From positions 2,569 through 14,321 of the forward strand of contig MHFD01000074.1 in NCBI GenBank assembly GCA_001804045.1: a DNA stretch of 11,753 nucleotides. The letters are read 5' to 3'. Origin of the DNA: Omnitrophica bacterium RBG_13_46_9 (GTDB lineage: Bacteria; Omnitrophota; Gorgyraeia; JABMRN01; RBG-13-46-9). The notes beneath the pieces were generated by a model. It searched no databases. It was not told the origin of the DNA and worked only from the letters and a program-made list of their open reading frames with translations. Position numbers and translations under genes: made by a program. Positions 6,304 to 11,753 of the stretch are shown here, piece after piece (position 1 is the first letter of the stretch; each line of letters opens with the position of its first letter).

Positions 6304-6330
6304 CCCCGAAGAAATTCGGGGATTTTTTTT
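6304..6330 (+). terminator. Riboswitch-controlled intrinsic terminator
   Basis: CCCCGAA (6304-6310), a GAAA tetraloop, and TTCGGGG (6315-6321) form a perfect seven-pair stem followed by A and eight T. It lies between the FMN aptamer and ribBA. CCCCGAAGA (6304-6312) is also perfectly complementary to TCTTCGGGG (6104-6112), which contains the 5' strand of P1, so the antiterminator can be formed only when P1 is open. Confidence 0.93.
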
Positions 6331-6398
6331 GTATCCTAAGCTATCAGAGAAAAAATGAGGGCTTAAAGGAAGAGGAAACTGAAAGGGAGCCGTATATA

Positions 6399-7598
6399 AT
6401 GCAATTTAACAGCATAAACGAGGTTATCGATGATCTTAGAAGGGGTAGAATGATTATCGTTATTGACGACGCCTCGCGTGAGAACGAAGGAGATCTCATA
6501 GTCTCAGGCTCGATGGTTACCCCGGCCGCCATAAATTTTATGGCCAAATTTGGAAGAGGGCTCATATGCGTACCTATGGAAAAACAGGATCTTGAGAGGC
6601 TCAATCTTTATTCCATATCAAGCGAAACAAAGGATCCTTATCAGACGGCTTGGACCATCTCGGTGGATGCAAAAGGCGGTATTACAACCGGCATATCGGC
6701 ACATGATAGGGCGCTGACAATAAAGTTACTCGCGAGCAACCGCTCGCGCCCAAACGACTTTATCAAACCGGGACACATATTTCCTCTTTGCGCCAGGGAA
6801 GGGGGCGTTCTGGTGCGGGCAGGACACACCGAGGCGTGCATTGATTTACTGAAGTTGGCCGGTCTTACCGTGGTAGGTGTTATATGCGAGATAATGAACG
6901 AAGACGGGACCATGGCGCGGACCCCGCAACTTTTGGAGTTTGCCGATAGGCATGGACTGAAGATATGCACGATAGAGAGGCTTATACATCACCGACGGAA
7001 ATATGAAAAGTTAGTTGAAAAAATTTCAGAGACCGTGCTTCCTTCGGAGTACGGTCGATTCAGGGCTATAACCTATAAGTCAAAGATAAACGATGAGTAT
7101 CACCTGGTGCTTGTCAAGGGGGACATTTCCAGGGGCACCACCTTGGTTAGGGTGCATTCGGGATGTTTGACGGGTGATGTATTCCGGTCTTTGAGGTGTG
7201 ACTGCGGTAAGCAACTGGCGAAAACGCTGAACATCATTTCCAAAAATAAAAAAGGCGTATTGCTATACCTATACCAGGAAGGCAGGGGTATCGGCCTAGG
7301 AAACAAGATGAAGGCCTATGAACTTCAGGATAGAGGATTCGATACGGTTGAGGCCAATGAATATCTGGGCTTTAAGCCCGATTTGCGGGATTATGGTATA
7401 GGCGCGCAGATACTGGCGGATCTAGGTCTGGAAAAGATAAATCTGCTTACGAATAATCCTCAAAAGATTGTCGGGTTGGAAGGGTATGGCCTGAAAATCT
7501 TGAAGCGGATACCGATAGAAATTAAGCCAACAAGATTGAATAAGAAGTATCTGAGGACAAAGAAGAATAAGCTCGGGCATGTCTTAAGGCATGCGTGA
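6399..7598 (+). CDS. ribBA: Bifunctional RibBA: DHBP synthase / GTP cyclohydrolase II
   Basis: Makes both precursors of riboflavin: RibB converts ribulose 5-phosphate to 3,4-dihydroxy-2-butanone 4-phosphate, and RibA opens GTP. The frame is open back to an ATG at 6300, but that lies on the edge of the terminator hairpin; ATG 6399, with AAAGGGAG upstream, is the sensible start and gives 399 residues, normal for RibBA. RibB domain (1-200): the acidic loop DDASRENEGD (Glu28, Glu30, Asp32), GGITTGISAHDRA, KPGHIFPL and AGHTEA with His126 and His143. RibA domain (205-399): zinc cysteines Cys256, Cys267 and Cys269 in SGCLTGDVFRSLRCDCG, then QEGRGIGL, DTVEANEYLGF and DLRDYGIGAQIL. Two usual residues differ: Gly where HSEC normally has Glu, and Tyr in LYQEGRG where Arg is common. 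First gene under the FMN riboswitch. Confidence 0.97.
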   Translation: MQFNSINEVIDDLRRGRMIIVIDDASRENEGDLIVSGSMVTPAAINFMAKFGRGLICVPMEKQDLERLNLYSISSETKDPYQTAWTISVDAKGGITTGISAHDRALTIKLLASNRSRPNDFIKPGHIFPLCAREGGVLVRAGHTEACIDLLKLAGLTVVGVICEIMNEDGTMARTPQLLEFADRHGLKICTIERLIHHRRKYEKLVEKISETVLPSEYGRFRAITYKSKINDEYHLVLVKGDISRGTTLVRVHSGCLTGDVFRSLRCDCGKQLAKTLNIISKNKKGVLLYLYQEGRGIGLGNKMKAYELQDRGFDTVEANEYLGFKPDLRDYGIGAQILADLGLEKINLLTNNPQKIVGLEGYGLKILKRIPIEIKPTRLNKKYLRTKKNKLGHVLRHA

Positions 7599-7645
7599 CC
7601 AACAGGAGTCACGTCTTGAGGTCTACTTAAAAAAGGGGGTAAATA

Positions 7646-8110
7646 ATGAAGGTTGTAAAAGGCGGTTTGATCGCAAAGGGATTGAAGTTGTCGATCGTCG
7701 TTTCCAGGTTTAACGAATTTTTATCGTCCAAACTTCTCGAGGGGGCGGTAGACGCTTTGCAGCAACACGGCGTAGACGAAAAAGATATTTCTGTTTTCTG
7801 GGTGCCCGGTTCATTCGAAATACCGCCCGTAGCCCAGAAACTTGCAAGATCAAAAAAGTACAATGCCGTGATTTGCCTGGGCGCCATAATAAGGGGCGAT
7901 ACGCCTCATTTTAACTATATATCCAATGAGGTAGCCAAAGGCATAGCAAATGTGGCATTAAGCGAAGATATACCTTGCATATTCGGCATTATCACGGCAG
8001 ATACATTGGAACAGGCCATAGAGCGTGCCGGGACAAAGAGCGGTAATAAAGGAAGAGACGCAGCTTTGTCCGCGGTCGAGATGTGTGACCTATATAAAAA
8101 AGCGAGATAA
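7646..8110 (+). CDS. ribH: 6,7-dimethyl-8-ribityllumazine synthase
   Basis: Condenses the ribitylaminouracil with dihydroxybutanone phosphate to give the lumazine, the penultimate step of riboflavin synthesis; members assemble as pentamers or 60-mer shells. 154 residues, full length. The start has an excellent binding site (AGGGGGT) before ATG 7646. Conserved parts: SRFNEF at 20-25, VPGSFEIP at 53-60, GAIIRGDTPHFNY at 79-91 with catalytic His88, and ERAGTKSGNKG with Arg127, the same numbering as the Bacillus enzyme. Asn replaces the frequent Asp after HF. Two small hairpins (7577-7594 and 7594-7613) fall over the end of ribBA and the 47-base gap. Confidence 0.97.
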   Translation: MKVVKGGLIAKGLKLSIVVSRFNEFLSSKLLEGAVDALQQHGVDEKDISVFWVPGSFEIPPVAQKLARSKKYNAVICLGAIIRGDTPHFNYISNEVAKGIANVALSEDIPCIFGIITADTLEQAIERAGTKSGNKGRDAALSAVEMCDLYKKAR

Positions 8111-8235
8111 CGATTAAACCGGTAAGATGCGGATTGCCTCTTGAGTGGCGGGTAATCGCCTCATGGGGCAGCGGCCAGAGTTTCTTATGAGCCAAGAGCG
8201 TTTTTCATATATGCCTTGAAAAAGACTGGGTGATA
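8111..8235 (+). other. 125-base gap between ribH and nusB
   Basis: I see no gene, promoter of quality or terminator. The only structure is an imperfect stem (GATTGCC with GGTAATC, about 8131-8154). Genes on both sides are in the same direction and probably share the riboflavin transcript. Confidence 0.5.
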
Positions 8236-8652
8236 ATGAGAAACAGGACCAAAGCGCGTGAATGCGCGCTGAAAATATTATATGCCGTAGATATCAGGAA
8301 AGACACGCCCGAGGAATGTGCCCGGACTTTTTGGATGAATCATGCCGCCATGCATGAGGATATAAAAGAGTTTACCAACTATCTTATAGACGGCATTTTC
8401 AAAAATAAAGAATTTATCGACGGGATTATTTCTAAATATGCCACAAATTGGCAAATCCAGAGAATGGCTACAATCGACAGGAATATATTGCGACTCGCGA
8501 CCTTCGAGATTTTATTCGGCGAAGACATCCCCATAAAAGTCTCCATTAACGAAGCCATAGAGATGGCGAAGAAATACGGAGATAGAGACTCGGGCAAATT
8601 TGTCAACGGTGTCTTGGATAAGATAAATAAAAGCGAAAAGAAGTCGACTTAG
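8236..8652 (+). CDS. nusB: Transcription antitermination factor NusB
   Basis: NusB binds boxA RNA with NusE (ribosomal protein S10) and promotes antitermination of rRNA operons. The protein has 138 residues from ATG 8236; GTG 8230 is two codons upstream and possible, but the family begins like MRNRTKARECALKILY, which favours 8236. Characteristic parts: RTKARECALKILYAVD at the N terminus, NWQIQRMATIDRNILRLATFEI in the middle (the conserved W..xRxxxxDRxILRxAxxE), and the C-terminal IPIKVSINEAIEMAKKYG then GKFVNGVLDKI. All-helical fold expected. Location directly after ribH is common in bacteria. No ribosome binding site of note. Confidence 0.95.
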   Translation: MRNRTKARECALKILYAVDIRKDTPEECARTFWMNHAAMHEDIKEFTNYLIDGIFKNKEFIDGIISKYATNWQIQRMATIDRNILRLATFEILFGEDIPIKVSINEAIEMAKKYGDRDSGKFVNGVLDKINKSEKKST

Positions 8653-8656
8653 CATA

Positions 8657-8823
8657 TTGCGCCGGCAGCTATATATAAGGGCTAAAAGCGGATTTACCCA
8701 TGAACCAGAAAGCCACGCCTGTAAGGGCGCGGATGAATGGCTTTCGGTTCAGGGTTCCGCTCCACCGATAGAGCGGAACCCTGTAAAAAGAGAAGCCACC
8801 GCTGTAAGGCGGTGGAGCTTCAC
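8657..8823 (+). mobile_element. Probable IS200/IS605 remnant: tnpB 3' end with omega-RNA-like hairpins
   Basis: Three hairpins stand side by side. The first pairs GAACCAGAAAGCCA (8702-8715) with TGGCTTTCGGTTC (8738-8750), one bulged A, around CGCC-TGTAAG-GGCG. The second is a perfect 12-base stem (8751-8762 with 8771-8782). The third pairs GAAGCCACCGC (8792-8802) with GCGGTGGAGCTTC (8809-8821) around the same TGTAAG loop and ends TTCAC (8819-8823). The third stem and its TTCAC edge look like IS605-type right ends, where the omega-RNA scaffold gives way to the guide. The reading frame across it gives EPESHACKGADEW and then NPVKREAT, like the variable tail and KQEA ending that tnpB genes encode over this hairpin. 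No transposase, catalytic tnpB domain or left end is present. A different structured RNA is the main alternative. Confidence 0.55.
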
Positions 8824-8895
8824 TAAAATGACCGACATTAGACCGCTTGACCAAGGCGTGACGCTTTAAACAGAAAGCAAAAGACTACCAAAAAA

Positions 8896-9741
8896 ATGAA
8901 ATACGCCGATCTGCATGTGCACACAGTTTATTCAGACGGGACATCTACCCCTGCTGAAGTCGTGTGTTGTGCGAAAGAAAAAAACCTTTCCTGCATCGCC
9001 ATTTGCGATCACGACTGTATCGACGGAATAGCTCCTTCGATAGCGCATTCCGAAGAAGTTCAGGTCGAAATCATACCGGGCGTGGAACTCACGATCATAA
9101 AGGACACAAAAGAGATTCACCTCTTGGGGTATTTCGTAGAGTGGAAGGAAAAGTGGTTTACGGAAATATTAGAGCGCGTTCAACGGGAAAGGGTTACGCG
9201 ACTCGATAGAATGATAGAGAAGCTAAAATCTTTTGACATAGAGATAGATAGAGAAAGGGTGATGAGAATATCCGGCGGGAAAGGATCTGTCGGAAGATTG
9301 CATCTGGCGCGCGCTTTGGTCGAGGTGAAAGCGGTTTCTTCGATAAGGGTGGCTTTTGACAGGTATATAGGTGATTTCAGGCCCTGTTACGTGGAGGACA
9401 TAGGTTTTAGCCCGAAGGAAGCCATCGATCTTATATTGCGGGCGAAAGGCGTGCCTGTTTTGGCCCACCCCGGCGTTATCGAGGATGATTCGCTGGTGAA
9501 GGAATTTATTAAGTACGGCATACGCGGAATAGAAAGTTTTCATCCGGAACACAGCCAGGCAGATCGAGAAAAATATGAAAAAATTTCTAAAGAATACGGG
9601 CTTCTGGTTACGGGCGGTTCCGATTGCCATGGATTGGGAAAGGGCCGGATACTGATGGGTAGCGTGAAGGTTCCGTATGACTTTGTGGAGAGATTAAAAG
9701 AAGAAGCCGGCAGGATAAAGGCTGCACGTACGTCAAATTGA
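8896..9741 (+). CDS. PHP-domain metal-dependent phosphoesterase (YciV/RNase AM type)
   Basis: 281 residues. The metal-site residues of PHP enzymes are all present: His7 and His9 in DLHVHT, Asp14 in YSDGT, Asp38 and His39 in CDHDCIDG, Glu64 in PGVELT, His75 in IHLLGYF, His191 in LAHPG, and Asp243 and His245 in GGSDCHG. An insert at about 90-160 (ending near GRLHLARALVE and FDRYIGD) is typical of the nucleoside 3',5'-bisphosphate phosphatase / 5'-3' exoribonuclease group. The usual TDHDT reads CDHDC. There is no good ribosome binding site. It sits inside the riboflavin operon between nusB and ribD; since the ribitylaminouracil phosphate phosphatase is not otherwise present, this enzyme is a candidate for that step, which is inference only. 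Confidence 0.88.
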   Translation: MKYADLHVHTVYSDGTSTPAEVVCCAKEKNLSCIAICDHDCIDGIAPSIAHSEEVQVEIIPGVELTIIKDTKEIHLLGYFVEWKEKWFTEILERVQRERVTRLDRMIEKLKSFDIEIDRERVMRISGGKGSVGRLHLARALVEVKAVSSIRVAFDRYIGDFRPCYVEDIGFSPKEAIDLILRAKGVPVLAHPGVIEDDSLVKEFIKYGIRGIESFHPEHSQADREKYEKISKEYGLLVTGGSDCHGLGKGRILMGSVKVPYDFVERLKEEAGRIKAARTSN

Positions 9742-9791
9742 CTTTAGGCATATAAACCAGGTCCCACTGACTGAAGATCTTAAGTTTAATC

Positions 9792-10244
9792 ATGTCAAAC
9801 GATGCGCATAAACGATTTATGCTGCGGGCTATCGAGCTCGCCAGAAAAGCCGAAGGGAAGACTTTCCCTAACCCTATGGTTGGGGCAGTTCTGGTTAAAA
9901 ACGGGAAAATACTTAGCGAGGGGTACCACAGAAAAGCCGGTACCCCCCATGCAGAGGTCGTAGCCCTAAAAAAGATTAAAGGGCAGATTAAAGGGGCGGA
10001 TTTATACGTTAATCTGGAACCATGCGCCCATTATGGAAGAACGCCACCATGCGTTCATAGTATAATAAAAAGCGGCATCAAAAAAGTATATGTGGCCATG
10101 AAAGACCCCAATAAACTGGTTAATGGTAAAGGGTTGGCTACGTTAAGAAAAAATGGTATTAAAGTAAAAACCGGGATCTGCAGAAAAATTGCAAAGGAAT
10201 TAAACGAAGTTTATATAAAATCCATCAATTCCGGAGCGCAGTAG
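9792..10244 (+). CDS. ribD: RibD deaminase domain only (diaminohydroxyphosphoribosylaminopyrimidine deaminase)
   Basis: Deaminates the pyrimidine made by GTP cyclohydrolase II. 150 residues against about 360 for the usual two-domain RibD. The cytidine-deaminase-like zinc site is complete: His53 and Glu55 in HAEV, Cys78 and Cys87 in EPCAHYGRTPPC. FPNPMVGAVLV at 25-35 and DPNKLVNGKGL at 105-115 are also typical. The chain stops at KELNEVYIKSINSGAQ, exactly where the linker to the reductase domain starts in full-length proteins, and ribE begins on the next base, so no reductase remnant remains. The protein is therefore a clean one-domain form rather than a decayed one. The reductase must be encoded elsewhere or replaced. 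No clear ribosome binding site precedes the ATG. Confidence 0.93.
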   Translation: MSNDAHKRFMLRAIELARKAEGKTFPNPMVGAVLVKNGKILSEGYHRKAGTPHAEVVALKKIKGQIKGADLYVNLEPCAHYGRTPPCVHSIIKSGIKKVYVAMKDPNKLVNGKGLATLRKNGIKVKTGICRKIAKELNEVYIKSINSGAQ

Positions 10245-10886
10245 ATGTTTACAGGCATAATTGAGCAAATCGGTTTTATCAGGAATATTTCCCCTAGGAA
10301 GGATTTATACAGGTTGGAAATTTTGCCGGAGCGCCAACGCGGATTTCCTAAAAAAGGAGACAGCATATCCGTTAGTGGCGCATGTCTGACCTTGGTCGGA
10401 ATAAAGAACGGGTTATGGTCGTTTGATATAATGGCGGAGACTTATAAGAATACATCTCTTTCGCACTTGAAATATAAAGATATCATCAATATCGAAAGGG
10501 CGTTAGGCATGGAATCACGCGTAGACGGACATTTTGTTTCGGGTCATGTAGATAAAGTTCAGAAAATAACCTGCATAAAGAAGCAGAAAGATCCTTATAT
10601 AGAGATCTCGCTTTCGGAGAAAGATATGATATATGTTGTTGAGAAAGGTTCCATAGCTATTGACGGAATAAGTTTGACAATAGCCGATGTCCATGACGAT
10701 AGAATCCGTATATATATCATACCCCATACCCTTGAAAATACGAATTTAAAATATAAGAATACAGGCAGCCTTGTGAATGTAGAGTTTGATATTCTGGGAA
10801 AATATGCGCAGAAAAGACTTTTGTATAAAGATGATAAAAAATCCCTGTTTACGGAAGAATTTCTAAAGGTCAAAGGAATTATATAG
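10245..10886 (+). CDS. ribE: Riboflavin synthase (alpha subunit)
   Basis: Dismutates two lumazine molecules to riboflavin and ribitylaminouracil. 213 residues, full length, made of two lumazine-binding repeats. Repeat 1 (about 1-92) starts MFTGIIEQIG and has VSGACLTL at 43-50, FDIMAETYKNT at 60-70 and NIERAL at 82-87. Repeat 2 (about 93-190) has DGHFVSGHVD at 94-103, GISLTIADV at 141-149, YIIPHTLENTNL at 157-168 and VNVEFDILGKY at 177-187. The ATG follows the ribD stop with no gap; GGAG in the last ribD codons serves as binding site. It is the last rib gene in the window; no strong terminator is seen before the next promoter. Confidence 0.96.
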   Translation: MFTGIIEQIGFIRNISPRKDLYRLEILPERQRGFPKKGDSISVSGACLTLVGIKNGLWSFDIMAETYKNTSLSHLKYKDIINIERALGMESRVDGHFVSGHVDKVQKITCIKKQKDPYIEISLSEKDMIYVVEKGSIAIDGISLTIADVHDDRIRIYIIPHTLENTNLKYKNTGSLVNVEFDILGKYAQKRLLYKDDKKSLFTEEFLKVKGII

Positions 10887-10938
10887 AACGGGGTCATTGC
10901 AAAAAGACACTAATATGCTAAAAATGACAAGGTTTTAT

Positions 10939-10967
10939 TTGATAAAACTACTTTTATATGGTATCCT
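10939..10967 (+). promoter_or_regulatory. Probable promoter for the TIGR04073-type gene
   Basis: TTGATA (10939-10944), 17 bases, then TATCCT (10962-10967): five and four matches to the sigma70 hexamers. It leads to a perfect ribosome binding site (AAAGGAGGTG at 10974-10983) and ATG 10991. The gene could alternatively be read through from ribE. Confidence 0.5.
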
Positions 10968-10990
10968 TTTGTTAAAGGAGGTGTGAGAGA

Positions 10991-11320
10991 ATGAAAAAAT
11001 ACGTTGTTTTTATATTGATAATAGCATTTATCTCTATATCGAACCTATCACACGCCGATACCCCGATTAAGAAACTCGGCAGAGGTTTTGCGAATGTCTT
11101 GACATGCCCCCTTGAGATACCGAAAGGAATATGCGATGCAAACTCGGAAAGCGGGCCATTTGCCGCTATGACATTCGGGCTGTTAAAAGGGTTATTTGAT
11201 ACAGGGGTAAGGGCTGTTGTCGGTGTTTATGAGGTAGCCACATTTTTAATCCCTATACCTCGGAATTACGGTCCCGTGCTTACGGATCCCGAATTCTTCC
11301 TGGAGGAAGGTCTATTTTAA
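10991..11320 (+). CDS. Exported TIGR04073-family (exosortase system-associated) protein
   Basis: 109 residues with an ideal Shine-Dalgarno sequence. Residues 1-22 are a signal peptide (MKK, hydrophobic core, then LSHA), cleaved before DTPIKK. The mature part fits the TIGR04073 pattern: KLGRGFANVLTCPLEIPKGI at 28-47, a glycine-rich amphipathic stretch GPFAAMTFGLLKGLFDTGVR near 55-74, GVYEVATFLIPIP, and a closing NYGPVLTDPEFF. Members are small envelope proteins named for genomes that encode exosortase; their molecular role is unknown. Followed by a strong terminator, so it closes its transcript. No exosortase or PEP-CTERM protein is visible in the window. Family assignment is by remembered motif. 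Confidence 0.8.
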   Translation: MKKYVVFILIIAFISISNLSHADTPIKKLGRGFANVLTCPLEIPKGICDANSESGPFAAMTFGLLKGLFDTGVRAVVGVYEVATFLIPIPRNYGPVLTDPEFFLEEGLF

Positions 11321-11352
11321 TCGATATATAATTCTAAGCCAAAGTTTTAACA

Positions 11353-11385
11353 AGGGGCGGGTTTTTACCCGCCCTTAGTGTTTTT
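11353..11385 (+). terminator. Intrinsic terminator after the TIGR04073-type gene
   Basis: GGGCGGGT (11355-11362) pairs perfectly with ACCCGCCC (11367-11374) around a four-base TTTT loop, extended by G-U and A-T pairs, followed by TAGTG and TTTTT (11381-11385). The GC-rich stem stands out against AT-rich surroundings. Confidence 0.85.
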
Positions 11386-11629
11386 AATTGCTTTTTATAT
11401 CTCATAATGATATATTAATATATTAAAATTTTGCCAAATACAGGTGAATCTGTTAGATTTTGCGCCTCATAATAAGCCATCTTATCGTTTAAGGGGCCAT
11501 GAAGCTTATGATTTTCCCGGACAAATATTATCATGGCAGATGTTTTTCGTGATATAGAATCAGATCCTGTAGATTTTTAATATTTGGCAGGGGATTCCGC
11601 AAAATAATTCTTTGAGATATTCATCATAT
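11386..11629. other. AT-rich intergenic stretch before tRNA-Pro with inverted repeats
   Basis: No gene is recognisable; the longest starts give peptides under 20 residues. Structure seen: TGCCAAATA (11432-11440) matches TATTTGGCA (11581-11589) in inverted order, and ATTTTGC (11428-11434) matches GCAAAAT (11599-11605), so a long-range stem is possible. CTGTTAGATTTT near 11450 and CTGTAGATTTTT near 11568 are near-copies. It could hold the tRNA promoter or a structured RNA; neither is shown. Confidence 0.4.
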
Positions 11630-11705
11630 CGGGAAGTAGCGCAGTCTGGTTTAGCGCGCTTGGTTCGGGACCAAGAGGCCGCGGGTTCGAATCCCGCCTT
11701 CCCGA
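11630..11705 (+). tRNA. tRNA-Pro, anticodon CGG
   Basis: A complete cloverleaf. The acceptor stem is CGGGAAG (11630-11636) with CTTCCCG (11698-11704) and discriminator A. The D arm is GCGC...GCGC, the anticodon stem CTTGG/CCAAG around the loop TTCGGGA (anticodon CGG, reading CCG), and the T arm GCGGG-TTCGAAT-CCCGC. The sequence after the discriminator is CTC, so CCA is not encoded and must be added. An AT-rich hairpin (TGATTTG/CAAATCA, 11715-11736) follows before the window ends. Confidence 0.96.
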
Positions 11706-11753
11706 CTCTTGTATTGATTTGGTTTCTGTCAAATCATTTCTCCGCCAAAAGCG

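Noticed and set aside
6300..6398. ATG 6300 as the start of ribBA
   Set aside because: It falls at the base of the riboswitch terminator hairpin and would add 33 unconserved residues; ATG 6399 matches the family start and has a binding site.
8751..8790. The perfect 12-base hairpin after nusB as an intrinsic terminator
   Set aside because: It is followed by GTAAAAAG rather than a T run, and sits between two other hairpins; it fits better as part of the IS605-like element.
8657..8869. A free-standing 70-residue protein starting at TTG 8657
   Set aside because: No binding site, and three hairpins explain the sequence; only the resemblance of its end to TnpB tails is retained.
9223..9630. A 135-residue minus-strand open frame opposite the PHP gene
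   Set aside because: Its product has no family resemblance and the plus-strand gene carries every PHP metal ligand.
11630..11753. Integration site (att) at the 3' end of tRNA-Pro
   Set aside because: I find no second copy of the tRNA 3' end in the window and no integrase, so there is nothing to support an island.
1..11753. CRISPR array, toxin-antitoxin or restriction system
   Set aside because: No regular spaced repeats and no recognisable cas, toxin, antitoxin, methylase or restriction motifs on either strand.

Overview
The window reads as a stretch of chromosome from a Gram-negative (lipid A making) uncultured bacterium. LpxA and the C-terminal end of an outer-membrane beta-barrel show an outer membrane. 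The mix of DUF3047, a TIGR04073-type exported protein, a Ste24-like M48 protease and moderately AT-rich coding sequence would fit Candidatus Omnitrophota or a similar deep-branching lineage. That placement is inference from gene content, not a search result.

Layout. Positions 1-250 hold the end of an outer-membrane protein and its hairpin terminator. Positions 322-5169 hold seven plus-strand genes: a two-helix small membrane protein, a DUF3047 protein, a HAMP-domain membrane protein overlapping lpxA by four bases, a lysine-rich helical protein, an exported HEAT-repeat protein and an integral-membrane M48 peptidase. Positions 5324-5976 (minus strand) hold endonuclease V (nfi), which on close reading is a pseudogene with two frameshift lesions although its promoter is close to perfect. 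Divergent from it, a strong promoter at 6066-6094 feeds an FMN riboswitch and an intrinsic terminator.

The riboswitch controls a riboflavin operon: ribBA, ribH, nusB, a PHP-domain phosphoesterase, a deaminase-only ribD, and ribE. Between nusB and the PHP gene lies a compact set of three hairpins that looks like the 3' end of an IS200/IS605 tnpB gene with its omega-RNA end. The operon supplies both entry enzymes (GTP cyclohydrolase II and DHBP synthase), the deaminase, lumazine synthase and riboflavin synthase. It has no recognisable pyrimidine reductase domain and no HAD phosphatase; the PHP protein is the only phosphatase-like candidate on the spot.

The window ends with a TIGR04073-family exported protein with its own promoter and terminator, about 240 bases without a recognisable gene, and a tRNA-Pro(CGG).

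The observations most worth checking are the broken nfi, the 57-base insertion in loop L2 of the FMN riboswitch, the tnpB/omega-RNA remnant, the split RibD, and the PHP protein inside the riboflavin operon. I see no clear new defence or secretion system.
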